64,000 nucleotides of DNA, from positions 1 through 64,000 of the forward strand of contig NZ_BBLZ01000004.1 of NCBI RefSeq assembly GCF_000971195.1, given 5' to 3'. Each line of letters opens with the position of its first letter. The stretch's first letter is position 1. The notes under the pieces were generated by a model. It did not search any database, had not been told where the DNA came from, and saw nothing but the letters and a program-made list of their open reading frames with translations. This DNA is from Demequina soli (lineage in GTDB: Bacteria > Actinomycetota > Actinomycetes > Actinomycetales > Demequinaceae). A program made the translations under genes and the position numbers. Below are positions 8,228 to 15,878 of this stretch, piece after piece.

Positions 8228-9235
8228 TCAGCGCGAGCGCGGGCCGGCCTCGGTGGTCTTCGAGGCGTCCCGCTCGACGATGTCGCCGAGCACCTCGTCG
8301 ATGCGCGTCATCAGCTCCGCGGGGATCTCCACACCCGACGCCTTGGCGTTGTCGACGATCTGCTCGGGACGCGACGCCCCGATGATCGCGGCGGCGACGT
8401 TCGAGTTCTGCAGCACCCACGCGATGGCGAGCTGCGCCATGGTCAGCCCCAGCTCGTCGGCGATGACCTGCAGGCCCTGGACGCGCGTGAGGATGTCGTC
8501 CCTCATGAACCGCTGGATGAAGTTCGCGCCCGACTTCTCGTCGGTCGCGCGCGAGCCGGCGGGGGCGGGCTGGCCCGGCCTGTACTTGCCGGTGAGGATG
8601 CCCTGCGCGACGGGCGACCACACGATCTGCGACACGCCCACCTCCTGCGACGCGGGCACGACCTCGTCCTCGATGACGCGCCACAGCATCGAGTACTGCG
8701 GCTGCGAGGACACGAACGGGATGCGCAGCTCCTTCGCGAGCGCGGCGCCCGCGCGGATCTGGTCCGCGGTCCACTCGCTCACGCCGATGTAGTGCGCCTT
8801 GCCCGCGTGCACGATGTCCGCGAACGCGCTCATCGTCTCCTCGAGCGGCGTGTCGTAGTCGAAGCGATGTGCCTGGTAGAGATCCACGTAGTCGGTCTGG
8901 AGGCGCGTGAGCGAGCCGTTGATGGACTCCATGATGTGCTTGCGCGACAGGCCCATGTCGTTGGCGCCGCCGGGGCCGGTGGGCCAGAACACCTTGGTGA
9001 AGATCTCGAGGCTCTCGCGACGCTCGCCCTTGAGGGCGTCGCCCAGCACGACCTCGGCGGCGGTGTTCGCGTAGACGTCCGCCGTGTCGAAGGACGTGAT
9101 GCCGACGTCGAGCGCCGCGCGCACGCACGCCTTCGCCTGATCGTTCTCCACCTGCGAGGCGTGGGTGATCCAGTTGCCGTAGGTGAGCTCCGTGATCTTG
9201 AGGCCGGAGTTGCCCAGGTATCGATAGTTGACCAT
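8228..9235 (-). CDS. Aldo/keto reductase, Kv-beta/YghZ-like
   Basis: NADPH-dependent oxidoreductase with the AKR (beta/alpha)8 fold, 335 residues. The catalytic tetrad is visible as Asp in FDTAD, Tyr in DVYANT, Lys in EIFTK and His in YQAHRFD. C-terminal IIGASRPEQI is the cofactor-binding region. The family (AKR6-like) reduces small aldehydes; the physiological substrate is unknown. TAGGGT (9242-9247, complement) lies six bases before ATG 9235, a leaderless arrangement. It is monocistronic, with a strong terminator downstream. Confidence 0.92.
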   Translation of the reverse strand: MVNYRYLGNSGLKITELTYGNWITHASQVENDQAKACVRAALDVGITSFDTADVYANTAAEVVLGDALKGERRESLEIFTKVFWPTGPGGANDMGLSRKHIMESINGSLTRLQTDYVDLYQAHRFDYDTPLEETMSAFADIVHAGKAHYIGVSEWTADQIRAGAALAKELRIPFVSSQPQYSMLWRVIEDEVVPASQEVGVSQIVWSPVAQGILTGKYRPGQPAPAGSRATDEKSGANFIQRFMRDDILTRVQGLQVIADELGLTMAQLAIAWVLQNSNVAAAIIGASRPEQIVDNAKASGVEIPAELMTRIDEVLGDIVERDASKTTEAGPRSR

Positions 9236-9285
9236 GCCTCGACCCTAGGGGAGGGACGATGCGCGGGTCGCCCGGGCGGCCCGGT

Positions 9286-10386
9286 TCAGCGGCGCGCGAA
9301 CGCGAGGGCGACGATGCGCTCCGCGGCGACGTCCGCACCCGGCGGCATGCCGCGCATGCGGGTCCCGACGGCCTCGGCGCGGGACCTCAGACCGCCGTCG
9401 GCGAGCATCGCCTCGACCGTGTCGCGGACGACCTCGGGCCGGGCGGACCTGCGCAGCACCCTCCCGAGGCCCGCGCGCGCGAGCGCGTCGCCGAGCATGC
9501 GCTGGTCGGCGGTCGGGTTGATCGGCAGCACGAGCACGGGGACCCCGTGCGCGAGCGCCTTCATCGTGGTCGAGTGGCCGCCGTGCCCGATGAGGAGGTC
9601 GGTGCGGGCCAGCAGCTCCGCGTGGTCGGCGAAGGCGCGCACATCGACGTTCGCCGCGGCGGGCACCTCGCCGCCCAGGTCCACCCGGCCGGTCGTCACG
9701 ACGGCCGTCACGGGCAGCGCCGCCAGCGCCGCGACGATGCGCCGGTAGACGTCGAGCATCCCCGGCCAGCCGGTCGAGCTGAGCGACACGAGGATCCGAG
9801 GCGGGCCGTCGTGGGGCGCCCGCTCCGCGCCGGTCTCGGTGGTGCCCGTCCACACGGCGTCGGCGAGGCGGCGACCGTCGCGGCCCGGGTCGAGCCCGGG
9901 ATCCGTCGCCACGAGCCGCAGTCCCGCCTCGCGCCACAGCGTCGCGGGCCGCAGGCGGCGCGCGGCGAGGGCGACGCCCGCCGGGCCCCGGTCGAACCGG
10001 TCGGTCCAGTACGAGGCGAACGTGTGGAACAGCACCGCCGTGGGCGCACCGGCGTCGAGCACCCCTCGCAGCGGCGCGGGCAGCATGCAGTCCGCGACCA
10101 CGACGTCGGGCCGCTCGGACTCCACCAGGGCGCGGGTGGCGGCCGTGGTCGCGCGCCCGCCCATGAGGCGCAGCAGCGCGGACAGGTCGCCGGACGCGGT
10201 CCCCTCGCCCCGCACGGCCGCCGCGACGGCGGTGGCGGCGGCCAGCTCGCGCCGCGGCAGCGCCGTGCCCCCGGGCGGCAGTCCCGCGACGGCCACCCCG
10301 TGACCGCGCGCGACCAGCGCGTCGGCGACGGCCAGGGTCGGCGGCACGTTGCCGCCCATGTCCGCCGTGATCATCAGCACCCTCAT
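9286..10386 (-). CDS. GT1-family (MGT/UGT-like) glycosyltransferase
   Basis: 366-residue GT-B enzyme that transfers sugar from a nucleotide sugar to a small acceptor. The C-terminal donor-binding signature HGGHSTTMKALAHGVPVLVL is present near residue 270, followed by PINPTADQ. The N-terminus MRVLMITADMGGNVPP is the usual first beta strand and Gly loop. Acceptor and sugar cannot be told; macrolide, flavonoid or sterol-type homologues exist. A longer upstream reading is likely spurious. No convincing RBS is seen before ATG 10386. Confidence 0.85.
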   Translation of the reverse strand: MRVLMITADMGGNVPPTLAVADALVARGHGVAVAGLPPGGTALPRRELAAATAVAAAVRGEGTASGDLSALLRLMGGRATTAATRALVESERPDVVVADCMLPAPLRGVLDAGAPTAVLFHTFASYWTDRFDRGPAGVALAARRLRPATLWREAGLRLVATDPGLDPGRDGRRLADAVWTGTTETGAERAPHDGPPRILVSLSSTGWPGMLDVYRRIVAALAALPVTAVVTTGRVDLGGEVPAAANVDVRAFADHAELLARTDLLIGHGGHSTTMKALAHGVPVLVLPINPTADQRMLGDALARAGLGRVLRRSARPEVVRDTVEAMLADGGLRSRAEAVGTRMRGMPPGADVAAERIVALAFARR

Positions 10387-10477
10387 GCCACGCCCCCCGT
10401 CGCATCGTGCCCCTGGCACACGATAGGCACGAGCGGCGCCCCGGCGGATGGGTGCTGGCACGGATGCCCGGGGACGA

Positions 10478-10509
10478 CGAGAGCCCCGGGCGGCGGCCCG
10501 GGGCTCTCG
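10478..10509. terminator. Hairpin terminator downstream of the DUF3043 gene
   Basis: CGAGAGCCCCGGG (10478-10490) pairs perfectly with CCCGGGGCTCTCG (10497-10509) around a six-base loop. It begins 20 bases after the DUF3043 stop and closes the nadA-DUF3043 transcript. Confidence 0.8.
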
Positions 10510-10529
10510 TGGACGACGCGCTGGTGCGG

Positions 10530-11096
10530 TCAGACGGGGTACTCGCCCCGCTTGACGGCCGGCTTGGGCGCGCGGAAGCGACGCATGTTGAGGTGGCGGG
10601 CGATGACGTAGAACGTCCAGCCGCGGGGGACGCGGCGCTCGCCGAACTTCGCGATGAACGCCTTCTTCATGCGGCGCGTCATGAGCCACGTGTCGACGGC
10701 GACGCCGAGGACGATCGCGTAGAAGAGGGCGATCAGCGCCAGGCCCATCCAGTTCGTCGAGGGGATCACCAGCGACAGGATGACGAACACGATCGACATC
10801 GGCAGCAGGAACTCGCCGGGCGCGGTGCGCGCGTCGACGTAGTCGCGCAGGAACCGGCGCTCGGGACCGCGGTGCTCGAGCGGCATGTGCCGCTCGTCGC
10901 CCTCGCGCATCGCCTGGAACTCCTTCTCGCGCTGCACGCGCTGCTTCTCGCGCTGCGCCTTGCGGTCGGCCTTGGAGTCGGCGATGACCGGGCGGCGGCG
11001 CGCGGCCTCCTGCTCCTTGCGCTTGGGCGTCGGGCGGCCCTTCTTGCCGGTGTCGACGCCGGGGATCTCGGTCTCGGGGGAGTTGTTGTCGCTCAT
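10530..11096 (-). CDS. DUF3043 membrane protein
   Basis: 188 residues. The first 95 are hydrophilic and very Lys/Arg/Glu-rich (KRKEQEAARRRP and similar), probably cytoplasmic and helical. Two transmembrane segments follow at about residues 95-150, then a basic tail ending AVKRGEYPV. This matches the actinobacterial DUF3043 family, of unknown function, commonly found beside respiratory and nadA genes. ATG at 11096. It follows nadA after a 37-base gap and is probably co-transcribed. Confidence 0.85.
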   Translation of the reverse strand: MSDNNSPETEIPGVDTGKKGRPTPKRKEQEAARRRPVIADSKADRKAQREKQRVQREKEFQAMREGDERHMPLEHRGPERRFLRDYVDARTAPGEFLLPMSIVFVILSLVIPSTNWMGLALIALFYAIVLGVAVDTWLMTRRMKKAFIAKFGERRVPRGWTFYVIARHLNMRRFRAPKPAVKRGEYPV

Positions 11097-11133
11097 GTGT
11101 GGTGAGGGCCGAGGCCCGTATCCGTCCTTCTGG

Positions 11134-12336
11134 TCAGTCCTTGGCGGGGGCGAGCGCGGGAAGCGCGAGCATGCGGTCGAGCGCGACCTTCGCGAGGCGC
11201 TGGGTCTCGTCATCGACGACGATGACGTTCGGGACGTCGCCCGCGACCAGCGACTCGAGCGCCCACACCAGGTGGGGCAGGTCGATGCGGTTCATGGTGG
11301 AGCAGAAGCACACCGTGTCCTCGAGGAAGTGGACCTCCTTGTCGGGATGCGCGTTGGCGACCCGACGGACCAGGTTGAGCTCGGTGCCGATGACCCACTT
11401 CGAGCCGGGCTCGGCGGCGTCCAGCGTGTTGATGATGTACTCGGTCGAGCCGACGTGGTCGGCCGCGGTCACGACGTCGTGCGCGCACTCGGGGTGCACG
11501 AGCACGTTGATGCCGGGCACCTGCTCGCGGAACTTCTCGACGTGCGCGCGGCGGAAGCGGCCGTGCACCGAGCAGTGGCCCTTCCACAGGATCACGCGGG
11601 CCGCCTCGACCGCCTCGGCGGTGTTGCCGCCCAGGGGCTTGCGGGGGTCCCAGACGATGCAGTCGTCGAGACCGAGGCCCAGCTTCAGCACCGCGGTGTT
11701 GCGGCCGAGGTGCTGGTCCGGCAGGAACAGCACCTTGCCGTCGCCGTCCACGCCGCCGACCTGGTCGAACGCCCAGCGCACCGCGACCTCGGCGTTCGAG
11801 GACGTGCACACCACGCCGCCGTGCTCGCCGCAGAACGCCTTGATGGCGGCCGTCGAGTTCATGTAGGTGACGGGCACGGTGCGCGAGGCGACGCCGGCCT
11901 CCTCGAGCTGCGCCCATGCGTCGTCGACCTGGTTGATGTTCGCCATGTCGGCCATCGAGCAGCCCGCGGCCATGTCCGGCAGCACGACCTGCTGCGCGTC
12001 GGACGTGAGGATGTCGGCGCTCTCGGCCATGAAGTGCACGCCGCAGAAGACGATGAACTCCGCCTCCGGGCGCGCGGCTGCGTCGCGCGCGAGCTTGAAC
12101 GAGTCGCCGGTGACGTCCGCGAACTGGATGACCTCGTCGCGCTGGTAGTGGTGCCCGAGGATGAACGCGCGGTCGCCCAGCGCCTCCTTCGCGGCGCGGG
12201 CCCGCTCGACCAGGTCCGGGTCGGACGGCGACGGGAGCGTGCCGGGACAGTCCACCCCGCGCTCCGACAGGGGGTCGCGACGCTCGCCCAGGAGCATCAG
12301 CGCAGACGGCGAGGGCTCAGTGAAGGTCTGGGTCAT
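11134..12336 (-). CDS. nadA: Quinolinate synthase A
   Basis: [4Fe-4S] enzyme condensing iminoaspartate with dihydroxyacetone phosphate to quinolinate in de novo NAD synthesis. It has 400 residues. The three cluster cysteines are in VFCGVHFMAE, VHPECAHDV and CFCSTMNR. GHHYQRDEV is the N-terminal substrate loop. The ATG at 12336 is preceded at six bases by GACAAT on the minus strand, a leaderless -10. An in-frame extension to 12390 runs into the next gene's promoter. nadB and nadC, its usual partners, are not in the window. Confidence 0.95.
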   Translation of the reverse strand: MTQTFTEPSPSALMLLGERRDPLSERGVDCPGTLPSPSDPDLVERARAAKEALGDRAFILGHHYQRDEVIQFADVTGDSFKLARDAAARPEAEFIVFCGVHFMAESADILTSDAQQVVLPDMAAGCSMADMANINQVDDAWAQLEEAGVASRTVPVTYMNSTAAIKAFCGEHGGVVCTSSNAEVAVRWAFDQVGGVDGDGKVLFLPDQHLGRNTAVLKLGLGLDDCIVWDPRKPLGGNTAEAVEAARVILWKGHCSVHGRFRRAHVEKFREQVPGINVLVHPECAHDVVTAADHVGSTEYIINTLDAAEPGSKWVIGTELNLVRRVANAHPDKEVHFLEDTVCFCSTMNRIDLPHLVWALESLVAGDVPNVIVVDDETQRLAKVALDRMLALPALAPAKD

Positions 12337-12376
12337 CCGAACATTGTCGCACGCGCGGCAGGGCACACTTGAGGCC
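12337..12376. promoter_or_regulatory. Divergent leaderless promoters of nadA and the glycerate-kinase-like gene
   Basis: Start codons are 40 bases apart. nadA has GACAAT (complement of 12343-12348) six bases upstream. The + strand gene has CACACT (12364-12369) seven bases upstream. Neither has a ribosome binding site. Confidence 0.55.
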
Positions 12377-13357
12377 ATGCGCGCCGTCATCGCCGCCCAG
12401 AGCTGGCCCCGCCAGGACTCCGGGACCCTCGCCCCCGATCAGACCGCCCGGATCGTCCGAGATGCCTGGTCCGCGGCCGCTCCGCACGTCGCGCTCGACG
12501 TCGTCGCGACCCCCGCGGGAGGCCCGCGGACGGCCGATGCGTTGGCGGGGGAGACGTGGTCCGTCGGGGGCGCACGGGCACGCCGCGTGGGCACGGTCGC
12601 GGTGCTCGCGCCGGCCTCGGGCGGGCGCTGGGAGCCGGGCGCGCTGAGCGCCGCGCTGCTGGGCCTCGCGGCGGCGGGGGAGACGGGCCGCATCGTCGTG
12701 CCGCTCGGCGACGAGACGCCCGCGGGGGACGCCGTCGACGTGTGGGGCGGCGGCCTCGAGGCCGCCCGCGCCGGGGTCGCGCGCCTCGACGTCGTGGCGC
12801 TCGTGGGCTCGGACCGCCCCCTGCTGGGGTTCACGGGCATGAGCGCGGCCGTCCGGGACGGCCGTGAGCACGATGCGGCGCTCGCCCAGGCCGCCCAGGT
12901 CCAGGAGGAGAGGTGGGCCGCCATCGCGCGGGAGGCCGACCCGGTTGCGGCGCGCCGCACGCTGATCGGACCCGCGCGGCTGTCCGACGAGCCGGGTACC
13001 GGCGCCGCCGGAGGGCTCGCCTACGCGCTCGCCGCGATGGGCGCGCGGCTCGTGCCCGCCGCGCCGGCCGCCGCGGAGCTCGCGGGCCTCGACTCCGCCG
13101 CGCACGACGCCGACGTGGTGGTGGCCGTCACCGAGCGGCTCACCGCGTCGGACCTCGATCACGGGGTCGTCTCCGCCGCATCGTCCCTGGCCGCCCGCCG
13201 GGGCGTGCCGTGCGTCGCCGTCACCTCCCATCTCGCGGTGGGGCGCCGCGACCTGATGGCCGCGGGCGTCGCCTCCGCGCATGAGGCGGAGCCGGGGGAG
13301 GGCGCGCTCGGCGACCAGATCCGTCGCGTCGCGCACACCTGGACCCCGCGCCGGTGA
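12377..13357 (+). CDS. Glycerate-kinase-family protein, divergent
   Basis: 326 residues. The C-terminal half contains the glycerate kinase signature GPARLSDEPGTGAAGGLAYA, followed by ALAAMGARLVP as in that family, and LLGFTGMSAAV earlier. The N-terminal substrate loop of true glycerate kinases (DSFKGSL-like) is not conserved here; the start reads MRAVIAAQSWPRQDSG. Either a paralogue with a changed substrate or an inactive homologue is possible. The next gene overlaps its stop by four bases (GTGA), so the two are translationally coupled. Confidence 0.7.
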   Translation: MRAVIAAQSWPRQDSGTLAPDQTARIVRDAWSAAAPHVALDVVATPAGGPRTADALAGETWSVGGARARRVGTVAVLAPASGGRWEPGALSAALLGLAAAGETGRIVVPLGDETPAGDAVDVWGGGLEAARAGVARLDVVALVGSDRPLLGFTGMSAAVRDGREHDAALAQAAQVQEERWAAIAREADPVAARRTLIGPARLSDEPGTGAAGGLAYALAAMGARLVPAAPAAAELAGLDSAAHDADVVVAVTERLTASDLDHGVVSAASSLAARRGVPCVAVTSHLAVGRRDLMAAGVASAHEAEPGEGALGDQIRRVAHTWTPRR

Positions 13358-14004
13358 CGGCCGCGACCCCGGCGCGCGGCGGTCACCCGTTCGCGCCCGG
13401 CGACACCGTCGACCTGCTCGCGTTCGTGGGGCCGCGGCGTCGGTGGCGGGAGGCGCTGGCCGGCGCGGCCGGCTGCCTCGTGGCGCAGCTCCCGGTCGTG
13501 GTGTTGGTGGTGCTGGTCGCCCGCGACGTGGTGCCGGCCGAGCTCGGATCGCCGGACGCGCCCGACAACCGCGGCGGCTGGCTGCACTGGTACCTGGCGT
13601 TCGCCTGGACCACGGGATGGGGCATCGGCCTCATCCTGATGCTGCGCCGGGTTGCGTTCCTCAAGGGCGGTGGCGCGAGGGCGCGCCTCACCCGTGTCGA
13701 CGGAGGGTGGCACGTGGCGGAGTGCTCGAGGCGCCCAGGGGAGGGCTTCGCGCTCCGTGACGGCGGGGTGCTGCGCATCGGGTCGGGCCGTCTCCTGGGC
13801 CTGCGTCCGTCGCCACGGTCGGCGGAGCTGGTGCTCCACACCCGGATGGAGGGCAGCGCCGACCCGAGCGCGGCGATGGTCGGGCTGTGGTCTATCGCGC
13901 GTCGAGACGAGCTCAGCGTGCGCGCGGCGAGCGCGGCCCTCGCGGCCACCGGGAGCCGCCTGGAGATCTCCGAGGTCGACTCTCTGCTGCGCACCGATAT
14001 CTGA
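13354..14004 (+). CDS. Predicted membrane protein of unknown function
   Basis: 216 residues starting at GTG inside the GTGA overlap with the preceding gene. Two transmembrane segments are visible, at about residues 35-60 (LVAQLPVVVLVVLVARDVV) and 85-105. A soluble C-terminal domain follows with a compact beta-rich look. I recognise no family. The overlap implies a shared transcript with the glycerate-kinase-like gene. Confidence 0.7.
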   Translation: MTAATPARGGHPFAPGDTVDLLAFVGPRRRWREALAGAAGCLVAQLPVVVLVVLVARDVVPAELGSPDAPDNRGGWLHWYLAFAWTTGWGIGLILMLRRVAFLKGGGARARLTRVDGGWHVAECSRRPGEGFALRDGGVLRIGSGRLLGLRPSPRSAELVLHTRMEGSADPSAAMVGLWSIARRDELSVRAASAALAATGSRLEISEVDSLLRTDI

Positions 14005-14076
14005 CGTGCCTCGCCCCTGGTCGGTGACACGTCCACCGATCTTGCGGCGGGGGTTCGGAATATCCCGGCCGCGGCG

Positions 14077-14082
14077 TACGCT
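14077..14082 (+). promoter_or_regulatory. -10 element of erpA
   Basis: TACGCT lies 32 bases before the ATG, with TTGACAC just after it. Unlike many genes here, erpA has a real 5' leader and a GAGAGGAGG ribosome binding site. Confidence 0.5.
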
Positions 14083-14114
14083 TGACACGGAAACCCGAGA
14101 GAGAGGAGGCGCAC

Positions 14115-14468
14115 ATGGCTGATCTTGCGACCGAGACCAAGGCCCATGGCGTCGTCATCACCGATGCCGCGGCTGCCAAGGTCAGGAGCCTGCTCGAGCA
14201 GGAGGGCCGCGACGACCTGCGGCTGCGCCTCGCGGTGCAGCCCGGCGGCTGCTCCGGCCTCATCTACCAGCTCTACTTCGATGAGCGCGCGCTGGACGGG
14301 GACGCGGTTCGCGACTTCGACGGCGTGGAGGTCGTGGTCGACAAGATGTCGGTCCCGTACCTCGATGGCGCGACGATCGACTTCTCGGACACCATCGAGA
14401 AGCAGGGGTTCACCATCGACAACCCCAACGCGTCGAGCTCCTGCGCGTGCGGAGACTCCTTCAGCTGA
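14115..14468 (+). CDS. erpA: Iron-sulfur cluster insertion protein ErpA (A-type carrier)
   Basis: 117-residue HesB/IscA-family protein that delivers Fe-S clusters to apoproteins. The three conserved cysteines are present: GGCSGLIYQL near residue 48 and SSCACGDSF at the C-terminus. ATG 14115 is preceded by GAGAGGAGG. Nearby clients in the window include NadA, the Rieske protein QcrA and possibly others. It converges with tusA nine bases away, and its terminator lies inside the tusA coding sequence. Confidence 0.95.
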   Translation: MADLATETKAHGVVITDAAAAKVRSLLEQEGRDDLRLRLAVQPGGCSGLIYQLYFDERALDGDAVRDFDGVEVVVDKMSVPYLDGATIDFSDTIEKQGFTIDNPNASSSCACGDSFS

Positions 14469-14477
14469 GTCGCATTC

Positions 14478-14711
14478 TCAGCGGAGACGGACGGTGAGGG
14501 CCACGGCCCCGCCGTCCGTCTTCTTTTCCCCCACGAACGCGTGGCCCGTCATCCGGGCCCACGCGGGCACGTCGACACGGGCGGCGAGATCCGTGCAGAC
14601 CACCGTGAGCACGGTCCCCGGCTCGCGGCCGCGGGCGGCCTTCGCGAGCTCGATGATGGGCAGCGGGCACAGCAGCCCCGTCGCGTCGACCGTGACGGCC
14701 TCGCCGGCCAC
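14478..14711 (-). CDS. TusA-family sulfur carrier
   Basis: 77-residue SirA/TusA-like protein carrying persulfide sulfur on the Cys of the CPxP motif, here GLLCPLPIIELAKA near residue 15. It begins with GTG one base after the stop of the desulfurase-like gene (TGACGTG), so translation is coupled. In several actinobacteria the two domains are fused in one polypeptide, to my recollection; here they are separate genes. Confidence 0.85.
   Translation of the reverse strand: MAGEAVTVDATGLLCPLPIIELAKAARGREPGTVLTVVCTDLAARVDVPAWARMTGHAFVGEKKTDGGAVALTVRLR
14486..14528 (+). terminator. Terminator of erpA, embedded in tusA
   Basis: GACGGACGG (14486-14494) pairs with CCGTCCGTC (14512-14520) and is followed on the + strand by TTCTTTTCC, one of the few T-rich tails in this G+C-rich region. 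It begins 18 bases after the erpA stop and lies wholly within the convergent tusA reading frame. Confidence 0.75.
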
Positions 14712-14712
14712 G

Positions 14713-15846
14713 TCAGGCGACCTCGGGCGCGCCGGCCTCCGCGCGCAGCTCCGCGATCACGCGCGGCATCAGCGCGACGAGCCGGTCGATGTCCGCGTCG
14801 GTCACTCCTGGGTGCAGGCCCATCCGCACGTTGCCGTGGCTGAGCGCGCCGACCGCGGCGAGGACCCGGCTGGGCTCAAGCGTGCTCGTGGTGCAGGCGG
14901 AGCCCGACCCCACGGCGATGCCCTCGCGGTCGAGGCGCGTCAGCAGCGCCTCGCCGTCGACGTAGAGGCACGAGAACGTCACGACGTGGGGGAGGCGCTC
15001 GTCGGGGTCGCCGACCACGTCGACGCCCGGCCAGGCGGACGCGGCCTCGCGCACGCGGGCGACCAGGCCGTGCAGGCGCAGCGACGTGGCGTCGAGCAGC
15101 TCGCGACGCTCCTGCAGCGCGACCGCGGCGGCCAGCACCGCGGGCACGAGCACGCCGCCCGGCGCCCAGTCGTCGCCCTCGGGCCAGGCGGGCAGCCACC
15201 GCGTCTGCGGGCGCAGCGCGACGACGCCCAGGCCGGCCGGCCCGCCCCAGTCCGCGGGGTTGGCGACCAGCGCGTCCCAGTGCGCGGGGGAGGGTCCGTG
15301 GCCGATGCTCGCGGTCGCGTCGACGAGCAGCGGCACCCTGGCCGCCGCCGTGATCTCAGCGACGCGCGCGAGGCGCTGCACGGTGCCGATCTCGTGGTTG
15401 GCGTGCTGGACCGCGGCCAGCGCGACGTCGGGCACCTCGACCTCCGCCGCGAGGGCGTCGAGGTCCACGTGGCCCCGCGCGTCGACCGCCACGGTGGTGA
15501 CGCGCCCGCCGCTGACGTGGTGCGCGGCGTGCAGGGTCGCGTCGCGCTCGACGGCGGAGGCGACGATGCGGTCGCGCCCGCGGCGCGCCGTGAACACGCC
15601 CGCGATGACGCGCTCGAGCGCGGCGTGAGGGGACTGGGTGAGGTGGGTGTGCTCGGGGCGGGCGCCCAGCGCCTCGGCGATCGCCTCGCGCGACGCGTCG
15701 AGCAGCTGGCGGGCGCGGCGCGACTCGGTGTGGAGCCGCGACGGGTCGGCCCAGCCGTCGGCGAGGCCGGCATGGAACGCCTCGAGCGTCCTGTTCGTCA
15801 TAGGTGAGGATCCACTGGCATCCAGGAACATACGTGCGGCCTGCAT
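14713..15846 (-). CDS. Cysteine-desulfurase-like (class V aminotransferase fold) protein lacking the PLP lysine
   Basis: 377 residues with the NifS/IscS fold signature: a start like FLDASGSSPM, QHANHEIGTVQ mid-protein, DATASIGHGPSP, and the C-terminal active-site loop GSGSACTTSTLEPSRVL with its catalytic-type cysteine. At the PLP site, where the family has an SxHK-GP motif, it reads ANPADWGGPAGLG, so the Schiff-base lysine is replaced by Asp. The ring-stacking His (EH motif) is also replaced: VERDATL. If correct, it cannot be a standard PLP enzyme. It is coupled to tusA. ATG 15846 has TACCGT six bases upstream; a second ATG at 15831 is possible. Confidence 0.75.
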   Translation of the reverse strand: MQAARMFLDASGSSPMTNRTLEAFHAGLADGWADPSRLHTESRRARQLLDASREAIAEALGARPEHTHLTQSPHAALERVIAGVFTARRGRDRIVASAVERDATLHAAHHVSGGRVTTVAVDARGHVDLDALAAEVEVPDVALAAVQHANHEIGTVQRLARVAEITAAARVPLLVDATASIGHGPSPAHWDALVANPADWGGPAGLGVVALRPQTRWLPAWPEGDDWAPGGVLVPAVLAAAVALQERRELLDATSLRLHGLVARVREAASAWPGVDVVGDPDERLPHVVTFSCLYVDGEALLTRLDREGIAVGSGSACTTSTLEPSRVLAAVGALSHGNVRMGLHPGVTDADIDRLVALMPRVIAELRAEAGAPEVA

Positions 15847-15878
15847 GGCATCACGGTACTCCGCGCTAGACTGCCGCT
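15847..15878. promoter_or_regulatory. Divergent leaderless promoters of the desulfurase-like gene and ctaC
   Basis: TAGACT (15867-15872) is six bases before the ctaC GTG. On the other strand TACCGT (complement of 15853-15858) is six bases before ATG 15846. The two -10 elements are only eight bases apart, so transcription in one direction probably excludes the other. Confidence 0.65.
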
